64,000 nucleotides of DNA from contig CP036296.1 of the NCBI GenBank assembly GCA_007751255.1, positions 6,324,001-6,388,000 on the forward strand. Reading direction: 5' to 3'. A program made the translations under genes and the position numbers. The notes under the pieces are model-generated. The model was not told where the DNA came from, ran no database searches, and saw only the letters and a list, made by a program, of their open reading frames with translations. Below, one piece after another: positions 9,082 through 18,004 of this stretch. The DNA is from Engelhardtia mirabilis. Lineage in GTDB: Bacteria; Planctomycetota; UBA1135; GCA-002686595. Position 1 is the stretch's first letter; every line of letters starts with the position of its first letter.

Positions 9082-10221
9082 TCAACCCAAGGTGCACGAC
9101 CGGCACAGGGGCAGCTCGCGGCGCACGAAGCGCGCGACGACTTCCGCGTGGCGGCGGCCGCGCCAGATGTCGGCGAAGTTCTCCTGGGCCAGGTTGCCGA
9201 AGGTCGTGGTGCCGAGGGCGTCCATGCAACAGGCCACGACCCGACCGTCGGAGAGGATCGAGGCGTGCTCGAGCTGCGGGCAGAAGCGCCGGTTGCGGTA
9301 GAAGCGGCCGCCTCGCTCGGGAACCTGGCGGGAGCCCTGGTCGGGGGCGGCGCCCGGCGTGGGGCCGTTCGGCCCGGCCCCATCCCGCTCGTCCCCGTCG
9401 GAGCTGGCGCCGGTGGATCCGTCCTTGCCGGAGCCGCCCCCGCCGGAGCCCGCGTCCTGTCCATGCGACCCCGCCCCGACGCCGATGGACTCGACGAACT
9501 GCGCCGCGGCCACCTCCGTCCGCGCACGCAACTGCGGGTCCAAGCGCACTCCGAGCGCCTCGCCGCGGGAGTAGTCGTGGAAGTAGGAGGGTCGCTTGAA
9601 GCGGATGCGGTCGGCCCCGAGGCTTCGGAACAGGACTCGCAGCTCCTCGCGGCGCGGGAGGTTGTAGGGGAACAGGATCGCCTGGAGCTGGACCACGGGC
9701 TCTCGCGCGCCGCGCGCACTCCGGGCCTCGACCAGCCGCCGCACCCCGCCGACCACGCGCTCGAAGTCACCGCCGCGGCGGTAGCGCGAGTAATCCAGGG
9801 CGTCGGCCCCGTCGATGTCGATCGAGATCCCGCTCAGCCCGCTGGCGAGGATCGCCTCCAGCTTCTGACCGACCAGCATGCCGTTGGTTCCGAGCCACGA
9901 CTTGACCCCCAGCTCGCGGCAGCGCGCCACGATCTCGAACAGCTCGGGGTGCACCGTCGGTTCGCCCTGGATGTGGAAGCTGATCTCGGCCAGGGAGCCG
10001 CGGGTGCTCTCGAGCACGTCGAAGGCCTGATCCCTGCTGAGGAAGCGGGATTCACGTGGCACGAGGTGCGTCGGGCACAGGGGGCAGCGCAGGTTGCATT
10101 GGGTCGTCACCTCGAGGTTCGCGAAGCGCGGCAGGCGGCGCGCGACGAGGGCTCCCACCCAGCGCGCCGGCAGCAGTCGATACAGGGCCCGGCGAACGAG
10201 GCCGAAGAACCTAGCTCGCAT
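9082..10221 (-). CDS. Radical SAM protein with C-terminal SPASM-type domain
   Basis: A 379-residue radical SAM enzyme. The cluster-binding CNLRCPLC (Cys 42, 46, 49; CxxxCxxC) follows a basic helical N-terminus. GEPTVHPELFEIVARCRELG and GLSGISIDIDGADA are typical of the PqqE/MoaA-like group. The C-terminus has a SPASM-like set (RFCPQLEHASILSDGRVVACCMDA and LCRSCTLG) that probably binds an auxiliary [4Fe-4S] cluster. A roughly 50-residue Gly/Ser/Asp-rich insertion (about residues 257-305) separates the two. SPASM enzymes usually modify peptides or transfer groups to lipids or sugars, but no precursor peptide or dedicated partner lies next to it, so the substrate is unknown. It stands alone: 231 bases to ftsK and 535 bases to the next gene, with no overlap. 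Confidence 0.88.
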   Translation of the reverse strand: MRARFFGLVRRALYRLLPARWVGALVARRLPRFANLEVTTQCNLRCPLCPTHLVPRESRFLSRDQAFDVLESTRGSLAEISFHIQGEPTVHPELFEIVARCRELGVKSWLGTNGMLVGQKLEAILASGLSGISIDIDGADALDYSRYRRGGDFERVVGGVRRLVEARSARGAREPVVQLQAILFPYNLPRREELRVLFRSLGADRIRFKRPSYFHDYSRGEALGVRLDPQLRARTEVAAAQFVESIGVGAGSHGQDAGSGGGGSGKDGSTGASSDGDERDGAGPNGPTPGAAPDQGSRQVPERGGRFYRNRRFCPQLEHASILSDGRVVACCMDALGTTTFGNLAQENFADIWRGRRHAEVVARFVRRELPLCRSCTLG

Positions 10222-10756
10222 CGGAGGCCAGCATCCGCGGCCGACTGGGGCGCGCGGCGAGCCGTGGGCAGCCCAAGCTCGCGGGGATCACCTCGACGAT
10301 CGAACCGCACTGACTGCGAACTCGGAGTCGTGCGGGATGCGTTCGACGCACTGGGCGGCGCCCGCGTCCGAGTTCGACGCTTGGAACGGCGACCAACTCG
10401 GCCGGTGCGGGCTCAGCACGGCCCTTCGACCGCGACTCGCGGTCGCGGATGCGATGGGTCGAGGTCGGCGAGAGGCAAGGCAAGGGCATCAGGGCAGGGG
10501 TCAATCGAGGGTCGTGGCCGCGAGGCATGGAAGCGTGGGGTCGCCCCCGCGTCCCGCCCTCCTGGTCACGGGCGCCAGGCCGTTACGGCGGGCGCTCGAT
10601 CACTCGTTCGCACCTCGGAAGCGCAGGGCCGAGGCAGAGTTCGCCGTAACGCTCGAGCCCCCGCGACCAGGGCTCGGTGGCTACACCCCCGCGGCCGCCC
10701 GGAGAGCCCGTGCTCGAGGCCTCGCCTTGCCTTCGCAACCCCAGGAATCGACCCCG
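10222..10756. other. Intergenic region with no recognisable gene
   Basis: A 535-base gap between two divergent genes (radical SAM on minus, CHRD protein on plus). Frames that stay open here are Arg-rich with no domain-like content and no conserved start context, as expected by chance at this GC content. Promoters for both genes should be here. A TACACC hexamer at about 10682, 70 bases before the CHRD gene, is a weak -10 candidate. No hairpin or RNA gene is evident. Confidence 0.5.
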
Positions 10757-11647
10757 ATGCAGCTCGCCGACCTCTCGATCCGCCACCCCCGTTGCCTCGC
10801 CATGCTCGTCCCGCTGGTCGTGGCATCGGCCAACCTGGCCGCGGCCACGGCTCAGAACGACTACACGGTGCCCATCGACGGCGTGCAGATGGAGACTCCG
10901 TCGCCGGGCACGGGCACGGTGCAGATCACCCTCGACCCGACGAATGGGCTGGTCACCGCCCAGGGCACCTTCGCGGGGCTGATGGGCGAGGTCTCCGGCG
11001 TCCACATCCACGGACCCGCGCTCCCCTTCGAGCACGCGCCGGTCAAGTTGGTGCTGCAGTTCGACGGGACGACCAACGGCACGATCTTCGGCAGCGACAA
11101 CCTGGCCAACCCGACTCAGGTCAAGGACATGCTGAACGGCCTCTACTACGTGGTCGTGCACACCTGGGAGTTCGGCGGCGGCGAGATCCGCGGGCAGATC
11201 GTGGCCGAGCCGGCGGTCGTGACCCTGGGCTCCGGTGTGAACCCGGCCGGCAGCCTCACGATCCTGGCGGGCGCTCCGGTGGTGGGCACGACCCTGACCT
11301 TCGGCATCGACAACCCCACGGGATCGCAGACGGCGCCGGGGACGGGGATCCTCTACATCTCGACCGCTCCCGATCCGTTCTTCTCGCTGACCGGGACGGG
11401 GCTCATGGTCGAGGGCCTCGGCATGGGCGGTCCGGTGGGCGAACTCTTGATCAGCGCGTTCCCGCCGAACCCGATCCTGGCCCTGCCCGCCTACGGTTGG
11501 CAGGGACCCGGCACGCCCCTGCCGCGGACCCTCGACATCCCGAACGAGCCGAGCCTGATCGGCTGGCGCGCCTACGCCCAGGGCTTGCTCGTCGCGAACT
11601 CGACCCTGGGCCTGACCGAGGGCGTGGAGCTCTACTTCGGCATGTGA
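10757..11647 (+). CDS. Secreted CHRD-domain protein
   Basis: A 296-residue protein starting MQLADLSIRHPRCLAMLVPL with a signal peptide ending near ATAQ. Residues 35-140 form a CHRD domain (named after chordin): GTVQITLDPTNG, VSGVHIHGPA, LQFDGTTNGT and LYYVVVHTWEFGGGEIRGQI. In bacteria CHRD domains occur in exported proteins of unknown function. The remaining 150 residues (LGSGVNPAGSLTILAGAP...) resemble the C-terminal module found in several planctomycete surface proteins. The ATG at 10757 is chosen because the signal peptide begins there; the frame is open upstream to 10094 but that part is not protein-like. The gene is convergent with the FG-GAP gene, 23 bases apart, with a shared hairpin. 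Confidence 0.85.
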   Translation: MQLADLSIRHPRCLAMLVPLVVASANLAAATAQNDYTVPIDGVQMETPSPGTGTVQITLDPTNGLVTAQGTFAGLMGEVSGVHIHGPALPFEHAPVKLVLQFDGTTNGTIFGSDNLANPTQVKDMLNGLYYVVVHTWEFGGGEIRGQIVAEPAVVTLGSGVNPAGSLTILAGAPVVGTTLTFGIDNPTGSQTAPGTGILYISTAPDPFFSLTGTGLMVEGLGMGGPVGELLISAFPPNPILALPAYGWQGPGTPLPRTLDIPNEPSLIGWRAYAQGLLVANSTLGLTEGVELYFGM

Positions 11648-11656
11648 GCGGCACCT

Positions 11657-11687
11657 CCGCGCTCGGGCTCCTACGGCTCGAGCGCGG
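11657..11687. terminator. Hairpin between convergent genes
   Basis: Bases 11657-11665 pair exactly with 11679-11687 (9 bp), and the 13-base loop can add further pairs including G-U. It sits between the plus-strand CHRD gene and the minus-strand FG-GAP gene and overlaps the end of the latter, so it could end transcription from both sides. No T-tract is present; the function is inferred. Confidence 0.45.
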
Positions 11688-13398
11688 TGGGGATCGCGTT
11701 GCTGGTGAGGGTGACTTGACTCGCCGCCAGGTCGAAGGCGGCGAAGGCGTGGTGCACCGTCGCGCCGGCGAGCGCGGTGGGCAGGGCGCCGGCCGGGATC
11801 GTCAGGGAGGCCGAGCCCGCGCCGGCGCCGTCGAGCAGGCCGATGCCGGCCACGAGCGGTCCGCCGCCACCCAGGGTCTGCAGCAAGTAGCCGTCGACGT
11901 TCAGTGGCAGCACCAGCCCGTCCACCGGCAACCCGGGGGCTGTGCCGGAGAGGGATCCCAAGAGGACGTACAACTCGGCCGCGTGGGTTGCTCCTGCGCC
12001 GAGCGCGAAGTCGACCGTCCCGCCGGCCGCGATCGAGATGCTCGCGGCACTGGCCGCGAGGGCCTGGCATTCGTCCGGCGTGCCCTCGCCGTCGAGATCG
12101 AGCGAGGTCCCGGCCGCCAGGTCCAACAGGTCGGGCGAGCCGTTGCCGTTGCAGTCGCCGCCGAGGGGATAGGCGTAGACGGAGCCCGCGTGGACGAGGC
12201 CGTCGATGTCGTCGTGGGGCGCCCCCACCAGGACCAGGTCGTCCGCGACGGCGACGATCGAGCCGTAGTTCTCCGAGTCGCTCGCGTCGCTGGCGGTGAA
12301 CTTCGTCAGCTCGGTCCAAGCGCTTCCTTCGCGCCGCAAGAGGTAAGCCGAGCCCGCATCGAATCCGCCCGCGTGGTCGTCCTGGGCCGCGCCCACGGCG
12401 AGCAGGTCCCCGTGCAAGGCCACCCGATGGCCGAAGGAGTCGCCGGCCTCGGCGTCGCTCGCGGTCAGCGCGGCCTCCTGGCTCCAGGCCGCGCCGTCGC
12501 GGCGGTAGACCAGCACCGTGCCCGCGTCGGGCGCGCCGGGCAGGTTGCGCCGGGGCGTCCCGACGACCGCCGTGTCGCCCTCGAGGGCGACGGAGCTGCC
12601 GAACTCGTCGCCGGCAGCCAGACCGCTCGGTGCGAACTTGGTCACCTCGCTCCAGCCCGCGCCATTGCGTTCGAACAGGTAGGCCGAGCCCGCGTCCACC
12701 ACGCCGGCCACGTCGTCGAAGCGCGAGCCGATCAAGGCGGTTTCGCCGTCGAGGGCGACGATCCAACCGAAGCCGTCGAGGGCCGCCGCGTCGGCGGGGT
12801 TCAGCTCGGCCTCTTGGCTCCAGCTCGCGCCGCTGCGCCGGAACACGTAGACGGACCCCGCGTCCGCAGCGCCGGGAGCGTCGCCGTAGAGCGCCCCCAC
12901 CAGGGCCAGGTCCCCCGCGATCGCGACCGACACGCCGAAGTGGTCGCCCGCAGCGGCGTCGCCGGCGGTCAGCTTGGCCTGTTGCGACCAACCGCCGGCG
13001 TCCCGCACGAAGACGTAGGCCGAGCCCGCGTCGATGCCGCCGGCGTGGTCGTCGTTGCGGGCGCCGACGAGCGCCGTGTCACCGAAGATCGCGACGGCGT
13101 GCCCGAACACGTCCTCGGCTTCGGCGTCCGCCGCGGTGAGCTTGGCCTCCTGGACCCAGCCGTCGCCCTGGCGCAGGAACACGTAGGCCGAGCCCGCGAG
13201 CTCCACGCCCCCGAGACCGTCGAAACGCGACCCCACCACGACCCGCTCGCCCCACAGGCTCAAGGTCCGGCCGAAGTGGTCGTGCAGCCCCGGGTCGCCA
13301 GCGAGGAGCTTGACCTCGTCGCTCTGCTGGGTCGGCACGGCGGCGGCGACGCTCCCGATCAGGAGCGTCTGGGCGAGTGAGGTCAGCGCGTGGTTCAT
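11671..13398 (-). CDS. Secreted FG-GAP (integrin-like beta-propeller) repeat protein
   Basis: A 575-residue protein beginning MNHALTSLAQTLLIGSVAAA (signal peptide). About eight copies of a 50-residue repeat follow, each with the pattern FGxxVAxxGDxALVGAxxDDxxGxxDAGSAYVFxR, up to about residue 430. These are FG-GAP repeats expected to fold into a calcium-binding propeller. Next comes GDCNGNGSPDLLDLAAGTSL, a Ca-loop pair like those in dockerin-type and planctomycete surface proteins, then a C-terminal module of about 120 residues. The frame is open upstream to 13623 but the signal peptide fixes the start at 13398. The probable role is extracellular or surface binding; the ligand is unknown. Confidence 0.87.
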   Translation of the reverse strand: MNHALTSLAQTLLIGSVAAAVPTQQSDEVKLLAGDPGLHDHFGRTLSLWGERVVVGSRFDGLGGVELAGSAYVFLRQGDGWVQEAKLTAADAEAEDVFGHAVAIFGDTALVGARNDDHAGGIDAGSAYVFVRDAGGWSQQAKLTAGDAAAGDHFGVSVAIAGDLALVGALYGDAPGAADAGSVYVFRRSGASWSQEAELNPADAAALDGFGWIVALDGETALIGSRFDDVAGVVDAGSAYLFERNGAGWSEVTKFAPSGLAAGDEFGSSVALEGDTAVVGTPRRNLPGAPDAGTVLVYRRDGAAWSQEAALTASDAEAGDSFGHRVALHGDLLAVGAAQDDHAGGFDAGSAYLLRREGSAWTELTKFTASDASDSENYGSIVAVADDLVLVGAPHDDIDGLVHAGSVYAYPLGGDCNGNGSPDLLDLAAGTSLDLDGEGTPDECQALAASAASISIAAGGTVDFALGAGATHAAELYVLLGSLSGTAPGLPVDGLVLPLNVDGYLLQTLGGGGPLVAGIGLLDGAGAGSASLTIPAGALPTALAGATVHHAFAAFDLAASQVTLTSNAIPTALEP

Positions 13399-13717
13399 GG
13401 ATGACGTCTCTGAGCGGGACGGCCGACCTACCCTGGTCCGAGCCAGCACCACCGTTACGGAGCCCAGGCCGGTGTGGCGGGATTGGCCCGGTTCGGTCAC
13501 CAGGATCCGCGCCCAGCACGCCCAAACGGCGGCCTGGGGACTCCTCGCATCCGCTGACGGAACTCTGCGCGCCGTCCCGTCTCCGGCTGGGCGCGACGGC
13601 CCGCCCGCTGGGGCCCGGCTCACGAGTCACCGTGTGCGGACGAGGTCGTCGCCCGGGACCCGGACGCTGGCGACCGACGCGGGCCACAGTCGCCCAGATG
13701 CCTCGACGTCGGCGAAC
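13399..13717. other. Intergenic region, no gene seen
   Basis: A 319-base stretch between two minus-strand genes. It should contain the promoter of the FG-GAP gene and any terminator of the gene upstream. Open frames here are short or Arg/Pro-rich and have no recognisable content. No strong inverted repeat was found. Confidence 0.4.
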
Positions 13718-15277
13718 CTACGGCCCCGACGTGCAGGACTCCGGGCGACTATCAGAGCTGCACGAAGACGCCCAGGTGACGATCTCCAAGCAGTCCTTCC
13801 ACTCATCCCCCACCTGATAGTGGCAGTTGGGCGAAAACTCGGCCTCGACCTGCTGCGCCCCGCCTTCGGGCACGGAGATCGACCCGAGGCCTACGCCGGC
13901 CACCATGAAAGTGCTGACCGCATTCAACTGGTAGTTCTGCAGCGTTCCCTGGCAGCAGTCGTGAGCGACCTGCGTGCCCAGCGGACTTCCGATGGGAATG
14001 TCGACCTTCGTCTCGAAGGTGATGCCGCCCGCCGCGTTCACATGGTAATCCGAGTTGCCGGTGAGGCCGGCAGAGGCCAGCCACTCGACGATCCCATCGA
14101 CACCGAGGCTGAGCTCGGCCTGGAGCTTCGCGATCAACGAAGTCGAAATGGAGAGGCTGAATCCGGCATTGATCGACATCACCGTGTTGGCCGTCGTCCT
14201 CCCGCAATTCACGAGGCATGAGGTATTGGGCAGGCAGAGCTTCGACTTCTGAATTCCGATCTCGACCTCGGACTTCGGTGAAGCCGACGGGTCGACGTAA
14301 CCGCCATAGAGCCAGTTCAAGATGCCGACCACCCCCGCATCGCTCGGGTCCGTACTCCCCAGCCAAACTTGTTCTTGGCCCTGGGGAATAGAGATCCCCA
14401 CTCCGTTGAGACCGGTCGATTCGACATCCCAAGCCACCATGCTCGTCACGGGGTCGATCGTCGCGCTCGATCCACTGGGGAGCACCTCGCCCGCCGCGCT
14501 GTCATAGCTGCGGGGCACGACCAACGTCGAGTCCGTCACGAACGCCCCACTAGCTGAGGGGGTGGTCATCCAGGGAAAAATCGTCACCCGTATGTCAGCG
14601 CCCAGATTGGCGTCTGGCAACAACTTGCCCTGGGCATCGCGGAGGGCCAGATGGAAGTAGCCCAACTGGTACTCCTCGACGTCATTCGCGAGGCCCTTCC
14701 ACGCCGTCGCCAGGGGGCTGAAGGGTGTGATGTCCAGGTAGCCGTCGAAGGGCATCGCGCCACCGGGCACCTCGACCTCCATGTAGAACTGATTGCCGTC
14801 GACCTGTCCCATGAGCTCGAATGTCCCCCCGACTGCGGCCTCCACCAGCGGGGAGAGGTGCTGCCCGATCATCGGCAGCGTGACGAACAGTTGCATGTTG
14901 TCCTCGTCGAGGAGGTCCCGAACGACGATCGGAGCATGCCCCCTCGACTGAACCTGGAACGTCACTTCGTCGCCGTCGGGCGGCAGGTAGTGGACGAAGG
15001 ATGCGAGCCCGGACGCTCCGGTCACCCCCATCGCGGAGGAGTGCGACGACAGGATCGCTGCTCCTTCAACAGGCGCTCCCGTACCGGCGTCGGAAACGCG
15101 GATATGGGTCTCCCGGTTGACCGAGATCACTCCGCCCTGAGCGACGGCCGAGCCGCCCCCTACAAGCGTCACGCCCGCGATCGACGCCAATAGGGTCCAC
15201 GCCCGCACTAGAGTCCTCCAGAGACTTGGCGGCGGGGTCGCTCGGTCGTGCGTAACTCGCTCGCTAATGCCATTCAT
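13718..15277 (-). CDS. Secreted protein of unknown function with an N-terminal CNA-B-like domain
   Basis: A 519-residue protein. From the ATG at 15277 the N-terminus has a basic stretch, a hydrophobic core (LLASIAGVTLVGGGSAVA) and a likely AVA|QG cleavage site. An alternative ATG at 15340 would add a second hydrophobic stretch. Residues 50-130 (THIRVSDAGTGAPVEGAAILSS...GVTGASGLASFVHY) look like a carboxypeptidase-regulatory or CNA-B-like beta sandwich. The middle resembles large surface proteins but matches no family I can name. Seven cysteines in the C-terminal third (CLPNTSCLVNC, DCCQG, CHYQ...) suggest disulphides. The base composition looks less GC-rich than that of the housekeeping genes nearby. 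No dedicated partner is adjacent. Confidence 0.7.
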   Translation of the reverse strand: MNGISERVTHDRATPPPSLWRTLVRAWTLLASIAGVTLVGGGSAVAQGGVISVNRETHIRVSDAGTGAPVEGAAILSSHSSAMGVTGASGLASFVHYLPPDGDEVTFQVQSRGHAPIVVRDLLDEDNMQLFVTLPMIGQHLSPLVEAAVGGTFELMGQVDGNQFYMEVEVPGGAMPFDGYLDITPFSPLATAWKGLANDVEEYQLGYFHLALRDAQGKLLPDANLGADIRVTIFPWMTTPSASGAFVTDSTLVVPRSYDSAAGEVLPSGSSATIDPVTSMVAWDVESTGLNGVGISIPQGQEQVWLGSTDPSDAGVVGILNWLYGGYVDPSASPKSEVEIGIQKSKLCLPNTSCLVNCGRTTANTVMSINAGFSLSISTSLIAKLQAELSLGVDGIVEWLASAGLTGNSDYHVNAAGGITFETKVDIPIGSPLGTQVAHDCCQGTLQNYQLNAVSTFMVAGVGLGSISVPEGGAQQVEAEFSPNCHYQVGDEWKDCLEIVTWASSCSSDSRPESCTSGP

Positions 15278-15545
15278 CACACAGATGCCGGCGAGCGAAG
15301 GAAGCTCGAGGAGAATGAGAAAGGGAAAGGTCAGTCGCATCGAAGGCTCAGTGGGAAGTTGCGAGCGAAACTAGTGACGCCATTGGCCAGGCCACGGCTT
15401 AGCGCAACCTACCCCCCCCCCTTTTATCTCGTCTACAGAGATCACCCCAGATTCGGCTCTTGCACGGCGCTGCGGCCCCGGTCCACCAGCCGATTTCGGA
15501 TCCCCAAAGGCCTGGACGGAGGAGCAAAGGGCCGAGTGAGTCCAG

Positions 15546-15650
15546 CCAGAACCTTCGCCACGGCCGCCTTGGACTTGTGGGTCAGCGTCTTCGACGCTGC
15601 CGTCCACGCCCAGGATCGTGACCGTGTTGTGGTCCGAGCCCGGGGCGCTG
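15546..15650 (-). pseudogene. Degenerate copy of the coaB 3' end
   Basis: About 105 bases nearly identical to 18025-18128, the last 35 codons of coaB before its final few residues, in the same orientation. I count about seven differences, one of them a single-base insertion (CGACGCTGCCG here, CGAGCTGCCG in coaB) that breaks the frame, so GSDHNTVTILGVDGS continues in one frame and THKSKAAVAKVLAGL in another. The similarity stops abruptly on both sides. It is not translatable as a useful product. It marks one boundary of a roughly 2.4-kb segment whose other boundary is coaB itself. Confidence 0.8.
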
Positions 15651-15731
15651 CGCTCCATGATGACTTGGCGGCGCTGTCGCGGGGCAGATCGGCCAGTGAC
15701 CGTTGCCTTCCGCTCTCGCGGGCTTCAGGGT

Positions 15732-17541
15732 TCACCGAGCGACCGCAGTCAGTCTGGGTGGGGTTGCTCGCAGCTCGCGCCACTTCGATGCTACTTGGTC
15801 CACCAGCTCGGGCGGAACCCCATCGGAAGCGCCGGGCGGTTGGGCTGCGAACTCGACCAGCTCACCGACCGGGATCGAGATGCTCAGTTCACTCTCGCCT
15901 GGCGGAACGTCGAGGACTCTCTCAATGTAGGTCTGCTCACCTGTGGCGATCCTGAGGGCAATGGCGATTCTGCCCCCGGCCGGGGCCCTCAGCGGCATCC
16001 TCCAGCGCTGACCCGCGACGGCGCGAACTCCGCCGATGGCTGGCTCGGTCGCCTCGGCCCCCGAATAGGGCATCCATGTCGGATCCACTGCGCGGGCGGA
16101 GATCCAGAACACCATCTGGTTGGCGGACGAGCCTGGCGTGGCCCCCGTGATCTCGACTCGTCCGTCCAGGATTCGATCGGAGGCGTCGAGATCGATGTCG
16201 AGCCGGCTTACCTCGCCGAGCGACAACTCCAGCGCCTCCGGCGGCGAGGCCTGAACCCAGCCAACTGGACGGAGATCTCGCTCGGCTTGCACCGTGACAA
16301 GCACTGCTGGAAGGCCCTCGAAGACGAACCAGCCCGACGGGTCGGGCACGACGGACTGATTCCGGCGATGAACGGTCGGACATGCAGCGCCGAGTGGCTC
16401 CCACGACGCCACGATGCGGAGCCCGGCGTCGGACGCCGGCTGCCCGGACGCGCTGACGACACCTTCGACTCGACAACCATGCCCTAGCTCTACTCGGATG
16501 GGGATCAGCGTCGTCCCGTCCAGACTCGCGTAGGTGGGCGCGAAGCCCTCGGCGGTTACGGCGAGGCTCCCCACGAGGGGCTCGCCCGCCCGCCAGAGCA
16601 GCTCAAACCTCCCGTCGGCCTCGGTCTGCCCTTCCGGGAGCAACGAGCCGGCCCCGAAGATCTCCAACTTGGCCGCGGGGACGCCCTGGCCGGACTCGCC
16701 GTCGACGACTCGTCCGGCGATGCGATCAGGCTGGGTGACCTCGATCGCGACCGCGACAACCGGATGTTCACCGGCTTCGACCGGCCAGGGGCCACTTCGG
16801 AACTGACCCAAGCCCTTCAGTGTCACGAAGATCGTGACCTCGACATCCGGCCGGTCGGCCACGAAGAACTCACAGCTCGACCGCCCTCGCTCGATCCCTG
16901 CCTCTCGAGTGTTCGATACCGCTCCCTCGCCACTGAGTTCGATCGTGACCTGCGCGGACGCCGGAAGGGCGACCTGATTGGCGTGGAACGTCAGGTCGAG
17001 GGTGGCCGCCCGTCTCGAAGCATCGAGCCGCACCTCGACGTAGCGCTCGGCTGGAGCGACGTCGACCGTCTTCGCTGCGCCGAGAGGCCCCACGGCACAG
17101 AGACGGGTCGCCTCGCCCGGCATGACGTCGCGGACAATCGCGAAGCGACCGTCACGCCCGGTCAACGCATGACCGACCGGAACGTCGACGGGGAGCGGAC
17201 GGTCCTCGATCACCCTCGATGCCCAGAGGGTGACACGCGCACCCTCGATCGGCTCGCCGTCGCGAGCGCTCGAGACGACGCCTTCGAGGAGCGGGAGCAG
17301 CGCACGCTCGACTCTAGCGACTCCCGGCGCACCGTCTCGCGACTTTGGATCGGCGCGCAGACCGCCCCCTTTTGGATTCCGAACTACCAAGCACTGCCAG
17401 ATCCGCAACGTGCTTGGGTCCGTCAGCCTGCGCAGTGGCAACGCCCCCGCTCGGCGCGGGGACGACGCCGGACCGTTGGCCGAAGAGCAGCCATCCGACA
17501 AGGAGCAGCGCGAGCGCTCCCACAGGGAGAAGGACCTTCAT
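15732..17541 (-). CDS. Surface protein with carboxypeptidase-regulatory-like domains, interrupted by an apparent +1 frameshift
   Basis: The main frame (15732 to about 17370) encodes repeated CNA-B/carboxypeptidase-regulatory-like units: LEGVVSSARDGEPIEGARVTLW, IAGRVVDGESGQGVPAAKLEIFG, CRVEGVVSASGQPASDAGLRI. It lacks a proper N-terminus. In another frame just upstream, an ATG at 17541 gives MKVLLPVGALALLLVGWLLF, a signal anchor like those of related genes in this window. The two frames meet at a homopolymer, CCCCC/TTTT on the plus strand at 17365-17373; removing one base there would give a single 602-residue protein (SKGGGLRADP). Without it the downstream frame would need to start in non-protein-like sequence. 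This is a sequencing error, a pseudogene or slippage. Function: exported surface protein, ligand unknown. Confidence 0.72.
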
Positions 17542-18004
17542 CAACCACCGATCGGATTCAGGCCAACGGAGATCGAACGACCGTTCACGGACAGCTCTCC
17601 TTGGTGGAGTGGCAGCCGGCAGACAGTAGAGGGTCCGCATGGGCTCGCCCCATCTTCACGTACCTCGCTGGACCTTGGCGGAGATGCCTTTCTCGCTTCC
17701 GTCGACGGAACGCGTCCCTGTTCCTCTTCGGACCCAGCACGACCTCCTGCAACTCGCTCGCGAGCCCTCGTCGGAGAAGGTCGGTCATCACCCTTCGCGG
17801 GCTCCTCCTCGAGCAGTCCGCAATCAGGACTGGTCTCGCCCGAAGCGTCTCGACGCCTGTGGGGCAGTCTCGGCCGGTCGCCCGCGGGCTTGAGCCACTG
17901 TCTCGACTCCGCTCCGGAACTTCGTAGATCCCTTGGCTGCGATCAGCTGCTCGGTGGCGCGGCGAGTTCGGAGACCCGACCTCTGGTGAGCTGGATCGCA
18001 AGAG
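17542..18004. other. Non-coding stretch between the frameshifted surface gene and coaB
   Basis: 463 bases. The longest frame (minus, 17585-18001) is Arg/Ser-rich with no similarity I recognise and no signal sequence, so it is not called as a gene. The composition looks less GC-rich than in the coaB operon. It lies wholly inside the segment bounded by the two coaB 3' ends. The promoter of the surface gene is presumably here. Confidence 0.4.

Noticed and set aside
9004-13380. 1458-residue plus-strand open frame
   Set aside because: It runs antisense through the radical SAM and FG-GAP genes and across a CHRD gene; the composition is a GC-skew shadow with no domains.
17585-18001. 138-residue minus-strand frame upstream of the frameshifted surface gene
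   Set aside because: Arg/Ser-rich, no signal sequence, no family resemblance; treated as non-coding.
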